The notes beneath the pieces were generated by a model. That model searched no databases, was not told where the DNA came from, and saw nothing but the letters and a program-made list of their open reading frames with translations. Source: Streptomyces fumigatiscleroticus (lineage in GTDB: Bacteria; Actinomycetota; Actinomycetes; Streptomycetales; Streptomycetaceae). From it: a stretch of 64,000 nt of DNA. Location: the NCBI RefSeq assembly GCF_014647975.1, contig NZ_BMQF01000015.1, forward strand, positions 1 to 64,000, in the 5' to 3' direction. The position numbers and the translations under genes were made by a program. Positions 25,335 through 34,208 of the stretch are shown here, one piece after another (position 1 is the first letter of the stretch; every line of letters starts with the position of its first letter).

Positions 25335-26210
25335 TTGCGAAGTGGCCAGACGCCGATCCAGATGTCGACAGCCCGCGGCTACGAAGTCATCATCAGCCTC
25401 TTCGTCGAGTACCTGAGGGACAGTCGCTACGACTGGCTCAAGGTCTGCGAAGAGCGGTTCGGCGAGGTGCCTCAAGAGGTCTTCCACGAAGGCAACTCGG
25501 TGATGCACACGGTCGAGTACGGGGGAGACCCTCGGCGTCGGCCGCTGACCTACGACGAGGTCCAGGCCCTGTTCGACGCCGCTGATGCCCTGCCGTCCAA
25601 GATCCGCGGACAGGGGCGGAAGGGCGCTCTGACAGCGATGAGGGACGCGGCTGTCATCGAAACTGTCTACGCCTTCGGCATACGGCGAACCGAAGCGTCG
25701 CGTCTGGACCTCGTGGACCTGCGGCGCAACAGACAAGCGCCAGACTGCGGGAACTTCGGTTCCATGATGGTGCGCTTCGGCAAGTCGTCGAAGGGTGCTC
25801 CACCGAAGCGACGGATGGTCCTGACTGTCCCGGAGACGGACTGGGTGGTCGAGGTCCTCAAGCACTGGCAGACCGAGATACGCCCACATCTGATCCCGGG
25901 ACGCCACCCGGCACTGTGGGTCACCGAGCGCGCGGGACGCTTGTCGCCACGGTCGATCAACTCCGCCTTCACCGCCGCGCGCGAGGCGGCCGGGCTGGAT
26001 CCGGATCTGGACCTGCACTGCCTTCGCCACAGCTACATCACCCATCTCACTGAGTTCGGATATCCGGCACGATTCGTCCAAGAGCAGGTCGGGCACTCTC
26101 ACGCATCCACGACGGCGATCTATATGGGAGTGTCGAACGAGTACCGCAACAACCTGCTGGAGGCGGCGTTGAAGAACCGGCTGGGCGACGTCTGGGACGT
26201 GACCGCGTGA
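25335..26210 (+). CDS. Tyrosine recombinase / site-specific integrase
   Basis: An integrase of at least 291 residues with the complete catalytic set. Arg lies in YAFGIRRTEASRLDL, Lys probably in GKSSKGAPPKRRMV, His-x-x-Arg in LHCLRHSYITHLTEF, His in QVGHSHASTTA and Tyr in TAIYMGVSNEY. The N-terminal SAM-like domain is at STARGYEVIISLFVEYLRDS. The frame stays open upstream to 25266 with protein-like sequence (AQEREFVLPSLPRSGEAFIA), then meets a TGA at 25263; only TTG 25335 offers a legal start nearby. The gene may therefore have lost a few codons or carry a nonsense mutation after a GTG at 25248. It overlaps the next gene by 4 bp (GTGA). Confidence 0.85.
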   Translation: MRSGQTPIQMSTARGYEVIISLFVEYLRDSRYDWLKVCEERFGEVPQEVFHEGNSVMHTVEYGGDPRRRPLTYDEVQALFDAADALPSKIRGQGRKGALTAMRDAAVIETVYAFGIRRTEASRLDLVDLRRNRQAPDCGNFGSMMVRFGKSSKGAPPKRRMVLTVPETDWVVEVLKHWQTEIRPHLIPGRHPALWVTERAGRLSPRSINSAFTAAREAAGLDPDLDLHCLRHSYITHLTEFGYPARFVQEQVGHSHASTTAIYMGVSNEYRNNLLEAALKNRLGDVWDVTA

Positions 26211-26533
26211 TCAAGAAGATGGGATACCACTGGCAGCTGCGCCAGCTGATGGCCGAACGCGGCATGTTCCAGACCACCGACCTGGTTCCCTTGCTCGCCG
26301 AACGCGGCATCCAGCTCTCGCGCGAACAGGTCTACCGCCTGGTCACCCAGGCCCCGCAGCGTATGAGCATGGACACCCTGGTGGCCCTCTGCGACATCCT
26401 CGACTGCACACCCAACGACCTCATCAAGCCCGAAGTCGTCAACGTTCAGGTCCGCAAGACCGCTGGCGGTGACTCGGAGGGCGCCCCGCCTACGCAACCG
26501 CGTCGCACGGTCGTCCGTCGCCCGGGCACGTGA
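26207..26533 (+). CDS. XRE/Cro-type helix-turn-helix protein of the recombinase cassette
   Basis: A 108-residue protein starting at GTG 26207 inside the integrase stop. Residues 5-70 form a Cro/C1-type helix-turn-helix (HWQLRQLMAERGMFQTTDLV, IQLSREQVYRLVTQAPQRMS, MDTLVALCDILDCTPNDLI). A basic, disordered tail follows (TQPRRTVVRRPGT). The second gene in a tight three-gene order with a GTGA overlap on each side is probably a DNA-binding accessory or regulator of the recombinases. Confidence 0.85.
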   Translation: MIKKMGYHWQLRQLMAERGMFQTTDLVPLLAERGIQLSREQVYRLVTQAPQRMSMDTLVALCDILDCTPNDLIKPEVVNVQVRKTAGGDSEGAPPTQPRRTVVRRPGT

Positions 26534-28073
26534 GCGACCCAGTGAGCCGGCCCAGCCGGGCCAACACCCGAGTGCGCCGGCACCAGGTCGAACTTGCAGG
26601 TTATAAAGCCGACTTGGTACGTCACGTCCAGGCCGTTGCCGAATCACAACTCACCTCCAGCGACGCTCAGCGGATCCTGGAAGCAGCCAACGCCTGGGAG
26701 CCTCGGCCCGCCCGGGCTCTCGCCGCCCACCTGGCCGAACACCCTGACGCGCTCACCGCACCGATATCCCACAGCCCGGCAGCTCTTCCCAGGCTCCTGC
26801 TGGGACTGGCCGCGGCAGGCTTCGCCGTCACCAGGCTCGCCTGCGCACGCTGCGGACGCACCGACAACCCGTCGCCTCGTAACTCGTCCGTCGGGCGTCT
26901 CTGCAACTGGTGCGTCGAACGTGACCGCCTTCAGCAGTGCACCCAATGTGAACGTCAAACGCGCATTCACAGCCGTACGGCAGACGGCCCGGTCTGCCGC
27001 TCCTGCTTCCAGAAGAACCCCGTCAACCACCGTCAGTGCGACCGCTGTCAGCGGCTTCGGCCACCAGCCGGCGCCCGGATGGCACGACCCTCTGTTTTTC
27101 CTGCAGCCCCCGCCCCAAACGCACCTGCATCCACTGCGGCACCGTCGCCCGCGCCAGCACCATCACAGACGCCGGCCCGATCTGCCCCCGCTGCCACGAA
27201 CGGCCGACGCGCCCATGCGGCATCTGCGGACAGACCACCATCAAGATCCGCGCAACGGACACGAGCCCCGACATCTGCGAGCCGTGCTCGCGCCACCGCA
27301 TCGCGACCTGTGAGGCGTGCGGCCATCAACGCCGAGGCGCTGTTCGCAGAGGCGGCACCTTCCTCTGTCACAGCTGCCAGCCACGGACGCCAAGGACCTG
27401 CGCTGACTGCGGCAAGTCCAAGCCTGTGACCGCGACCTACCCGGTCGGCGCGCTCTGCAGCACCTGCTACCACCACCGCCGACGCAACCCCCGAACCTGT
27501 GTCAAATGCGGCAACACCCGCATAGCCGCGGGACGCACCTCGGAGGACGGGGACCTCTGCGGCCCCTGCAGCGGACGCCCTGACCTGCACACGACCTGCA
27601 GACAATGTGACTACCCCGGAGACATCTACGCCAACGGCCGATGCACCCGTTGTGCCATCACCGACCGAGTCACCCAACTTCCCCGCAGGACCCGATGGCA
27701 CGATCGCCCGCCGTTCCTGCCCCTTGCCGACGCGCTCACCCAGGCAGAGAAGCCCTGGTCGGTGATGAGCTGGCTGCGGACCAGCGCCGCGGCTGGACTT
27801 CTCGACGAACTCACCACGGATTACACCGAGATCAGTCATGGGCTCCTCGACCGGTTGCCTCAGAGCACGGTCACCCGCAACGTCCGGCACCACCTCATCA
27901 TGACCGGAGTCCTCCCCGAACGCCACGAGACCTTCGCCCGGCTCGAGCTCTGGGCGAGAGCCACCCTCGAGGCCCTGCCCCCGCACCAGTCCCGGATCGT
28001 AAGCCCCTTCGCGGAATGGCACGTCATCAAGGAGACTCCGGCCGCCTTCGCGACGGCGGCGATCCCGCCGTGA
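26530..28073 (+). pseudogene. Large multi-zinc-ribbon recombinase-associated protein, frameshifted and 3'-truncated
   Basis: GTG 26530 overlaps the XRE gene. The first frame gives a helical N-terminus (RRHQVELAGYKADLVRHVQA, ILEAANAWEPRPARALAAHL) and CxxC pairs (CARCGRTDN, CNWCVERDRLQQCTQCERQT, CRSCFQKN, CDRCQRLRPP). Near 27058-27075 the zinc-ribbon series moves to the next frame (RRPDGTTLCFSCSPRPKRTC IHCGT ... CGICGQT, CEACGHQ, CADCGKS, CVKCGNT, CRQCDYPG, CTRC). Then come a helical linker (LADALTQAEKPWSVMSWLRT, LDRLPQSTVTRNVRHHLIMT GVLPERHE) and SPFAEWHVIK, after which it diverges and stops. Related actinobacterial proteins continue beyond that point with a recombinase-like core, absent here. 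One indel plus loss of the end make it a pseudogene. Confidence 0.75.
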
Positions 28074-28081
28074 CCGAGTAT

Positions 28082-28097
28082 CCGGGCTTCGGCCCGG
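28082..28097 (+). terminator. UUCG-loop hairpin
   Basis: CCGGGC (28082-28087), TTCG, GCCCGG (28092-28097), 9 bp after the stop at 28073. It is the only terminator-like element behind the recombinase cassette. Confidence 0.5.
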
Positions 28098-28281
28098 TAC
28101 TGGAGCCGAAGCTGACGCTCGTTCAGATTGCGGTGTCACGCCTCCAGCTTCGCCCGCAACGGACCGATCAACTCATCAAAACGCCCCATACCACATCAAC
28201 GATCCGAAGACTCGGAAGCAAACCATAGAGAATCGACGGCCCCAATGGCTGTGCCCTGGGTGTGGAGGGCCACCAGGCCAG

Positions 28282-28620
28282 ATGTTCCGCTCCGCCCTGC
28301 GCGCCGTCAGGGACACCCGGCCCGACCTCGACTGCCTCGCGGAGGCGCCGGATGGCCGGACGGCGATCGCGGAGGTGACCCGACTCTCTCCCGCCGTCGC
28401 CATCCTCAACCTCCAAATGCAGCGCCTGGAAGGGCTGCGCGCCACCGAGGCGATCCTCGCCGCCTCGACGAACGTCACCAAGGTGCTGCTCGGCATCTGC
28501 GGCAGCGACGCGTACGTGCACCGCGCGCTGCATGCGGGGGCCAGCGGATTCCTCCTCAAGAGCGTGCCCCCAGGGGAGCTCATCGCGGCTGCGAGGGTGG
28601 CCGCTGCCCGCGCGCGGGGA
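28282..28620 (+). pseudogene. Response-regulator receiver domain fragment
   Basis: The frame reads MFRSALRAVRDTRPDLDCLA, EAPDGRTAIAEVTRLSPAVA, ILNLQMQRLEGLRATEAILA, VLLGICGSDAYVHRALHAGA and SGFLLKSVPPGELIAAARVA, a NarL-type receiver. The N-terminal DDH motif is cut off (upstream codons are unrelated), and the phosphorylated Asp is Asn (ILNLQM). After residue 113 the sequence turns into the reverse complement of an aldehyde dehydrogenase piece, so the DNA-binding domain is absent. Dead remnant. Confidence 0.75.
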
Positions 28621-28627
28621 CGTACTG

Positions 28628-28830
28628 ATCGACCCGTGAAGACGGAGGGCACCGGGTTGATGATCTCCTCCTGGGCGATTCGAATGTCCGGCGCCACCCG
28701 GTCGAAGATCGTCGGCTCCGCGAAGAAGCCCCGGTCGTACGCCTCCCCGCCGAGCCGGCCATCGCCGATCACAACCTCGGCGCCCTCCTCTCGGCCGATC
28801 CCAGGTAGTCGAGGACCCGGGCCTGCTGGC
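28628..28830 (-). pseudogene. Aldehyde dehydrogenase fragment
   Basis: On the minus strand the stretch reads REEGAEVVIGDGRLGGEAYD, RGFFAEPTIFDRVAPDIRIA, QEEIINPVPSV, the segment of NAD(P)-dependent aldehyde dehydrogenases that lies about 100 residues from the C-terminus. The conserved EEIFGPV is here EEIINPV. Both ends are cut: on the left it meets the receiver fragment tail to tail, on the right unrelated sequence. About 60 codons remain of some 480. Confidence 0.7.
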
Positions 28831-29026
28831 GGGCGGGAGAGCGGACCGACAGCGGTGAAGTCGCGCCCCCATCTCGGTCAGCCGTGATATCGATGTCATG
28901 TTTCGGCCAATGACCGCCTCCATGGAGTCATTGCGTGAAGATCCCTTGAAAGCGTGATCATTTCTGGGCGACGCTGGGGCGCGTTTGCGTTCGATCGCGA
29001 ACTCCGTCCACAGCAAGGTAATTTCC

Positions 29027-29599
29027 ATGGGACTGGCCATCCGTGCCTCTCTGGTAGCTGTTGCTCTCGTCGGGGCCGTCGCTGCGCCGGCGGGCGCGGC
29101 CTCCCAGGATCAACCACGTTCCGAAGCAGAGCCGTTGGCCGCGCAGTCCACCGTGGTGAGCGGGACGGGCGGTCTCAGTGTCGCCGCCAAAGCCGCGAGC
29201 GGGACCGAAGAGGTCCTGAAGGCCGACACCGCAGCCGCGGTCGCCGCCGCCAACGTGTGCGGATCGGGCTACACCATCTCCGTGAGCGCCGCGCGGTACG
29301 GCACCTACGGCACCGCGTACACGTGGTGGAACAGCACCTACAGCGGTAGCAACGCTCTGTACGACCGGCCCATCTGCGCCGTGTTCTTCAACGACACCGG
29401 CATCACGCACTACATGGGCGTCCGGCTCAAGGACAACTACACCGCCACCGCGGACTCCGAGGATTTCGGCGCCTTCTCCCAGTACGCCGGTCCCGTCTAC
29501 CAGAGCAAGGGTTACTGCGGCCAGGCGTACTCCTACATGGAGGACGCCACCGGCAAGGTTCTGGTCGACAACTACCTCAGCGTCGGAACATGCGACTGA
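29027..29599 (+). CDS. Secreted protein of unknown function with four cysteines
   Basis: A 190-residue exported protein. ATG 29027 with AAGG upstream gives a Sec signal peptide (GLAIRASLVAVALVGAVAAP AGAAS). An Ala-rich propeptide-like stretch reaches about residue 80. A compact C-terminal domain begins NVCGSGYTISVSAARYGTYG and includes YTWWNSTYSG, RPICAVFFNDTGITHYMGVR and YCGQAYSYMEDAT, ending LSVGTCD. Four Cys in the mature part suggest two disulfides, and the aromatic, Gly/Thr/Ser-rich domain looks beta-rich. I recognise no family. The lipoprotein gene starts inside its last codons, so the two are co-translated. Confidence 0.75.
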   Translation: MGLAIRASLVAVALVGAVAAPAGAASQDQPRSEAEPLAAQSTVVSGTGGLSVAAKAASGTEEVLKADTAAAVAAANVCGSGYTISVSAARYGTYGTAYTWWNSTYSGSNALYDRPICAVFFNDTGITHYMGVRLKDNYTATADSEDFGAFSQYAGPVYQSKGYCGQAYSYMEDATGKVLVDNYLSVGTCD

Positions 29600-30129
29600 C
29601 GCACCTTCCCCCCCGCCCGCTCCGCCCCGGCCCGGCCACACCGTGGAAGGGCCGGGGCATGTCCGGCCTCGCCGTACTGCTCCTGACGACCGGTTGCGGC
29701 GCCGGGGAGGATAACGCCCACCCCCCTGAGACGCCGACCGCGGTGGTCTCTCCGTCGGCGCGGCCGGACACGCCGTCCGCCGTCGCCACCTCCGGGGAAC
29801 CGGCGGAGGACGCCGAGCCGACGCCCTCCTTCTCGCAGGACGGCGCCACCAAGGTGCTCTTCTACGGCAACCTGAAGGTGTCCGCGACCCCGGAGGCTGA
29901 CGGCGTGCGGACCACGGTCACCGTGCGCAACGACACCGAGGGCAGCGCCAACTACTACATCGAGATCAGCGTCGGGAACGGCGTCGACTGGGTAGCCTCG
30001 AACACCTACCGTCTGACCGATGTGCCCGCCCATGGCAGCGACACCCGGACCAGCACTATCGGCGGCGTCCATCTCGGGCCCATTCCGCAGCACCCGAAGA
30101 TTTACGTCGACCGGATGGAGCAGTACTGA
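29590..30129 (+). CDS. Lipoprotein of unknown function
   Basis: A 179-residue protein. ATG 29590 overlaps the preceding gene by 10 bp; an in-frame ATG at 29659 would give a more normal leader (SGLAVLLLTTGCGAG). The lipobox is LLTTGC, followed by a Pro/Ser/Thr/Ala-rich linker typical of surface-tethered proteins. A beta-sandwich-like domain follows (VLFYGNLKVSATPEADGVRT, TVTVRNDTEGSANYYIEISV, DVPAHGSDTRTSTIGGVHLG, KIYVDRMEQY). The pattern resembles the small FxLYD/DUF-type beta domains of cell-surface lipoproteins. Coupling to the secreted cysteine protein suggests a joint extracellular role. Confidence 0.75.
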   Translation: MRLTHLPPRPLRPGPATPWKGRGMSGLAVLLLTTGCGAGEDNAHPPETPTAVVSPSARPDTPSAVATSGEPAEDAEPTPSFSQDGATKVLFYGNLKVSATPEADGVRTTVTVRNDTEGSANYYIEISVGNGVDWVASNTYRLTDVPAHGSDTRTSTIGGVHLGPIPQHPKIYVDRMEQY

Positions 30130-30188
30130 ATCGGGACGCGGCGTCTACCGGCCCGAGGAGGCGCTGTCACGAAAGATGCACCATAGTC

Positions 30189-31245
30189 GCGTCGATCGAC
30201 ATTCGCTTCAACCGCCTCACCGCCACCGAAGTGACCGTGGAGGACAGGGGCGGCCTCGACGCCGATCACATACCTCTGGCCTTCCCCCCAGGACGCCGAC
30301 CAGAAGATGGCCCCCTGAACGGGGTCGAGGCCGCCGGCGTGTACTGGAAGGTCCGCCTCGCGTCCGACGAGTCGGTCCGCTCATCCCGGGTCGGCGACAG
30401 CAACGGAGCCGTGTCCCAGACCCCGGTGATCGCGGCCTCTTCCGGCGTGCTCGCCGCAGCCAGACCACACTTCGTTCAGGGCCACGGTTACGTTCCGTTC
30501 CACGACGCACACCACCAGTCCGTCGCCGTGATCGGGTCATCGACGGCTGCCCGTCCGGGCGCGCTCCGTACCCAGCCCACCCTCTTCATCGGCAACACCG
30601 CGTTCACGGTGGTCGACATCTTCGACGACACCAAGCGCATGCCAGATCTCCTGCTGTCCATCATCATCCCCAGAACCACCGCCGAAGGAATCTGGGGACC
30701 CCCGCAAGACGAGCGGGCAAAGATGCTCGTCTCCACGCAACTGGGAGCCGCCTCCCAGGTCGTGCAGGAGGCAGCCCCGGCCCTGCGGCCCGACCACCCC
30801 GAGTACCTGCGCGCCCTTCCCCCGCCGAACCCCAAGGCTCTTCGCAACGCCGTCAGTAGCGACCTGGGGCCGCTGTTCCTGCTGCTGTCGATCGTCTGCT
30901 TCGTGATCGAGGCGGTCGGCATCGCCAACACCCCCCCTGGTTGCGGTCATGGAGCGCATCGGCGAGATCGGGCTGCGGCGCGCCCTTGGGGCCCGCGCCC
31001 TCCACATCACCTGGCAGTTCCTGCCCGAATCCGCTGCCCTCGGCCTGGTAGGCGGGAGCGCCGGAACATCACTGGGCACAGCAGTTGTCGTCGGCGTCTC
31101 GTTCCACAACGAATGGACGCCCGTCCTCGACCCGGCGACCCTCGCCGCTGCCCCCGCACTCGGGCTCGCCACCGGTCTCCTCGTCGGCCTGTATCCGTCC
31201 TGGCGCGCAAGCCGCATCCAACCCGTCGAAGCACTGCGGAACTGA
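30189..31245 (+). pseudogene. MacB-like ABC permease, 5'-truncated and frameshifted in a C7 tract
   Basis: The first frame reads an extracytoplasmic MacB-type domain without its first TM helix (VASIDIRFNRLTATEVTVED, HVVQ-free region, GNTAFTVVDIFDDTKRMPDL LLSIIIPR, VQEAAPALRPDHPEYLRALP). It then gives a TM helix (DLGPLFLLLSIVCFVIEAVG IANT). At seven C residues, 30931-30937, the frame is lost. One base back, it resumes as LVAV MERIGEIGLRRALGARALHI TWQFLPESAALGLVGGSAG and ends ASRIQPVEALRN, the normal FtsX C-terminus. So one base in a homopolymer and the missing N-terminus separate it from a working permease. No partner ATPase is adjacent. Confidence 0.8.
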
Positions 31246-31315
31246 CCTCACCTCCCTGGCGCGGTCCGCCCGGATGGCGCCGCTTGCACCTGATCTCACG
31301 CGAAAGGAAACAGCT

Positions 31316-33739
31316 GTGGCAGACGAACAAGTCCTCAGAGCCCAGAAGTGGGTCAACTCCAACTACGGCAGCGTCGCCGGCTACGTCGCCTGCCCGGAGA
31401 ACGGCCAGACCGGCTGGGGGACCATGAACTCACTGGTCATGGCACTTCAGCACGAACTCGGCATCAGCCCTGTCGTGGCGTCCTTCGGCCCCACCACGGC
31501 GTCGAAGTTCGCCGCCCTCGGCGACATCGGCTTCGAGTGGGACACCAACCGCAACATCGTTGCCATCCTCGAGTACGCACTGTGGTGCAAGGGCTACTGG
31601 GCCGTCGAGCCAGGCAGTGAGGGCTGGTTCACCGGCGTCACCCGCGATGCCGTCTCAAAGCTGCGGTCCAACATGGGCATTGGTGGCGAAGGGGTCATCA
31701 ACGTCCAGGTCGCCAAGGCCTTGATGAACATGGACGCCTACATCGTCGTGGCGGGCGGAACCGACGGGATCCGCGAGATCCAGCAGTGGCTCAACGGCCG
31801 CTACTGGACCAAGAGCGCCTACAGCATCGGCCCGTGCGACGGCATCTACTCCCGCGACGTCCAGAAGTCACTGATGATCGCCCTGCAGTACGAGCTGGGC
31901 ATCGCCGCTCCGAACGGTAACTTCGGGCCAGCCACCCAGGCAGGGTTGCAGTCCCACACGCTCACCCAGGGCGACTCCGGAGTCTTCGTCCAACTCTTCT
32001 CCGCCGTATGCCTCTTCAACTCGCCCACCTACGACAGCGACGGCAACGACGTCAACACGACATGGCGCTCCTCCTACGACTCCGGGCTCACCCAGTGGGT
32101 CCAACTGTTTCAGCGATTCAACAAGTTGACCGTGAACGGGAACGGTGACTACGAGACATGGGCACAGCTTCTAGTCTCCATGGGAGACCCGGATCGTGCT
32201 GTGACCGGCTCGGATACGCGGTACGAGATCACCAGCTCCCGCGCCAAGTGGCTGTTCGACAACGGTTACCGATTCGTCGGCCGTTACATATACGACCCGC
32301 CCGGCTCCACTCTCGACAAGGAGATCAAGCCGGGTGAACTGGACGTCATCTTCGGTGCTGGCCTCAAGGTCTTCCCGATCTACCAGGACAATGCCCGCCA
32401 GCTCGCGGACTTCACCTACACCAACGGCTACTCACACGGTCTGAACGCACACAAGTGCGCCTCCGACTACGGCTTCAACCGCGGCACCACCATCTACTTC
32501 GCCGTCGATTACGACGCGACCGGCGAGGAGATCGCCAGCTCCATCGTGCCGTACTTCCACGGCGTGCAGGCGGCCCTGGCCAGCCAAGGAAAGAAGTACA
32601 CGCACGGTGTGTACGGATCCAGGAACGTCTGTAGCACCGTGAGCAACAAGACGTTCGCCCGTTACTCCTTTATTTCCGGCATGTCCTATGGGTTCTCCGG
32701 AAACCTCGGCTTCCCCATCCCCAGGAACTGGACCTTCAACCAGATCAAGGAATTCCACGTCACCAACGGCTCCGACGGGTTCGATCTGGACAACGACGCG
32801 GTCTCCGGCCTCGACCGCGGCGTCTCGTCGGTGAGCGACACCGGTGGCCCTGCCGACGACTTCATCGCCTACGTCCAAAAGCTGTACGACCTGGCGGGCT
32901 CCTACGGTGCCAGCGGCCAGAAGCGCAGTCAGCTCGTCATGGAGTACATCCGCCACCGATCGTACGGCGACAAGGACCTTGCGAACAAGGTCGGCTGGTG
33001 GTACCTCATCGGCTCGTACGACAGCGGGTTCGTCGACTACTGCAACTCCAACGGCATGAGCGTCAAGGCCCTGTTCACCGATCCCTTCACCGGCTACCAG
33101 CTCGGCGCCGAGCACATGATGGCCACGGCCAACGCCCACCTCCTGACGGCGCAGCCGGACAACAAGAAATCGGCCAACGGGGGCGATGTCGGCGGTTGGG
33201 CAGGCGACTTGATGACGTTCTGGGCCGATTGGCGTAACTCCGAGCAGGAGTATGCCGATCCGCTGCAGTTCGCCCACGCCAAACTCGCGGTACCCGGAGT
33301 CAATTCATCGTTCGGATTCAACGACCTCATCGAGGACGCCGACGGATACCTTCTCGCCCGGGCTGTAAATGGCGGCAAGACCATCGTCGATGCTGTGAGG
33401 GACCACTACAACGGCGGCGGCGGCCTCAAGCGTTTCAACGACTACTTCACCAACAGGTGGGGCAACGCCACCGACTGCAAGACTTCCGCGCACAACGCCT
33501 TGACCGCGGTGGACGCGACGCTATCCGTCGCTCAGCTCCAACTCATCACCCTCGCCGGAGTGGTGTCTCCGAGCGATTACCAAAACCTCCCCGGCGGCGG
33601 TGACAAGCTCAACAACTTCGAGCAGGGCTTCGTTGACGCACTGCTGGCCCGTATGGGAACGGAGACCACCAAGCTATCTCTGTACCAGGCGAACCACGAA
33701 AAATACCTCAAGGCAGCCCGCTCACGCGCCGCCCAGTGA
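31316..33739 (+). CDS. Peptidoglycan-binding / DUF1906 glycoside-hydrolase-like protein, 807 aa
   Basis: GTG 31316 follows an AAAGGA site. Residues 5-300 hold three or four peptidoglycan-binding-like repeats (LRAQKWVNSNYGSVAGYVAC, VMALQHELGISPVVASFGPT TASKF; EIQQWLNGRYW, MIALQYELGI ... NGNFGPATQAGL). Residues about 305-505 are a DUF1906 TIM-barrel (YEITSSRAKWLFDNGYRFVG RYIYDPPG, LKVFPIYQDNARQLADFTY, TTIYFAVDYDATGEEIASSI, KYTHGVYGSRNVC, DGFDLDNDAVSGLD), related to glycosidase-like Rv2525c. About 300 further residues have no family I know. No signal peptide is visible, unusual for a wall-acting protein. It is first in an operon with a membrane protein and an M15-like peptidase. Confidence 0.85.
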   Translation: MADEQVLRAQKWVNSNYGSVAGYVACPENGQTGWGTMNSLVMALQHELGISPVVASFGPTTASKFAALGDIGFEWDTNRNIVAILEYALWCKGYWAVEPGSEGWFTGVTRDAVSKLRSNMGIGGEGVINVQVAKALMNMDAYIVVAGGTDGIREIQQWLNGRYWTKSAYSIGPCDGIYSRDVQKSLMIALQYELGIAAPNGNFGPATQAGLQSHTLTQGDSGVFVQLFSAVCLFNSPTYDSDGNDVNTTWRSSYDSGLTQWVQLFQRFNKLTVNGNGDYETWAQLLVSMGDPDRAVTGSDTRYEITSSRAKWLFDNGYRFVGRYIYDPPGSTLDKEIKPGELDVIFGAGLKVFPIYQDNARQLADFTYTNGYSHGLNAHKCASDYGFNRGTTIYFAVDYDATGEEIASSIVPYFHGVQAALASQGKKYTHGVYGSRNVCSTVSNKTFARYSFISGMSYGFSGNLGFPIPRNWTFNQIKEFHVTNGSDGFDLDNDAVSGLDRGVSSVSDTGGPADDFIAYVQKLYDLAGSYGASGQKRSQLVMEYIRHRSYGDKDLANKVGWWYLIGSYDSGFVDYCNSNGMSVKALFTDPFTGYQLGAEHMMATANAHLLTAQPDNKKSANGGDVGGWAGDLMTFWADWRNSEQEYADPLQFAHAKLAVPGVNSSFGFNDLIEDADGYLLARAVNGGKTIVDAVRDHYNGGGGLKRFNDYFTNRWGNATDCKTSAHNALTAVDATLSVAQLQLITLAGVVSPSDYQNLPGGGDKLNNFEQGFVDALLARMGTETTKLSLYQANHEKYLKAARSRAAQ

Positions 33740-33758
33740 CGACGGATAGAAATACGGA

Positions 33759-34208
33759 ATGAAGCAAGCCGGAGCCCTTATCGCCGCAGTGATCCTCGTC
33801 GTCTGGCTGGTGTGGAACCTGTGGAATTTCTTCCGCATCGCGACCGGACTTCGAGACCGATCATGGCGGCGCCCGCTGTGGTGGGCACGCGTGTGCTCTG
33901 TCTCTCTCTTCACGGGCCTCTTGGCGTGGATCTGGGGCGTGTTCAGAACAGGGCTCGATGTCCGCGAAACGTGCCAGTTCGTCCATCACGTGCACTACGA
34001 CAGGGTGTACAGGGATGCGCATGCTGCGGAGTTCCAGAAGTTCTTCCCACTGCACAACAGGTGCAATGCAAACTTCGATCTGGTTCCCGCATGGGTCAAT
34101 CCGTCCCTTGTGGCGTGCGCCGTCATCTCCATCGTCGCCATTGCCCTCCTCGTGAAGTTCGGCATCACGCACCTCACTCGCTTACCCCGAAAGGAAAGTC
34201 AGTCATGA
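33759..34208 (+). CDS. Small membrane protein of the peptidoglycan operon
   Basis: A 149-residue protein with three hydrophobic segments: GALIAAVILVVWLVWNLWNF at the N-terminus, WARVCSVSLFTGLLAWIWGV in the middle and NPSLVACAVISIVAIALLVK near the C-terminus. They flank a hydrophilic region (VHHVHYDRVYRDAHAAEFQK, HNRCNANFD) with several His and two Cys. No family recognised. It starts 20 bp after the 807-residue protein and its stop overlaps the next start (ATGA), so it is the middle gene of a three-gene operon. A role as anchor, translocation helper or immunity protein is conceivable but not shown. Confidence 0.75.
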   Translation: MKQAGALIAAVILVVWLVWNLWNFFRIATGLRDRSWRRPLWWARVCSVSLFTGLLAWIWGVFRTGLDVRETCQFVHHVHYDRVYRDAHAAEFQKFFPLHNRCNANFDLVPAWVNPSLVACAVISIVAIALLVKFGITHLTRLPRKESQS

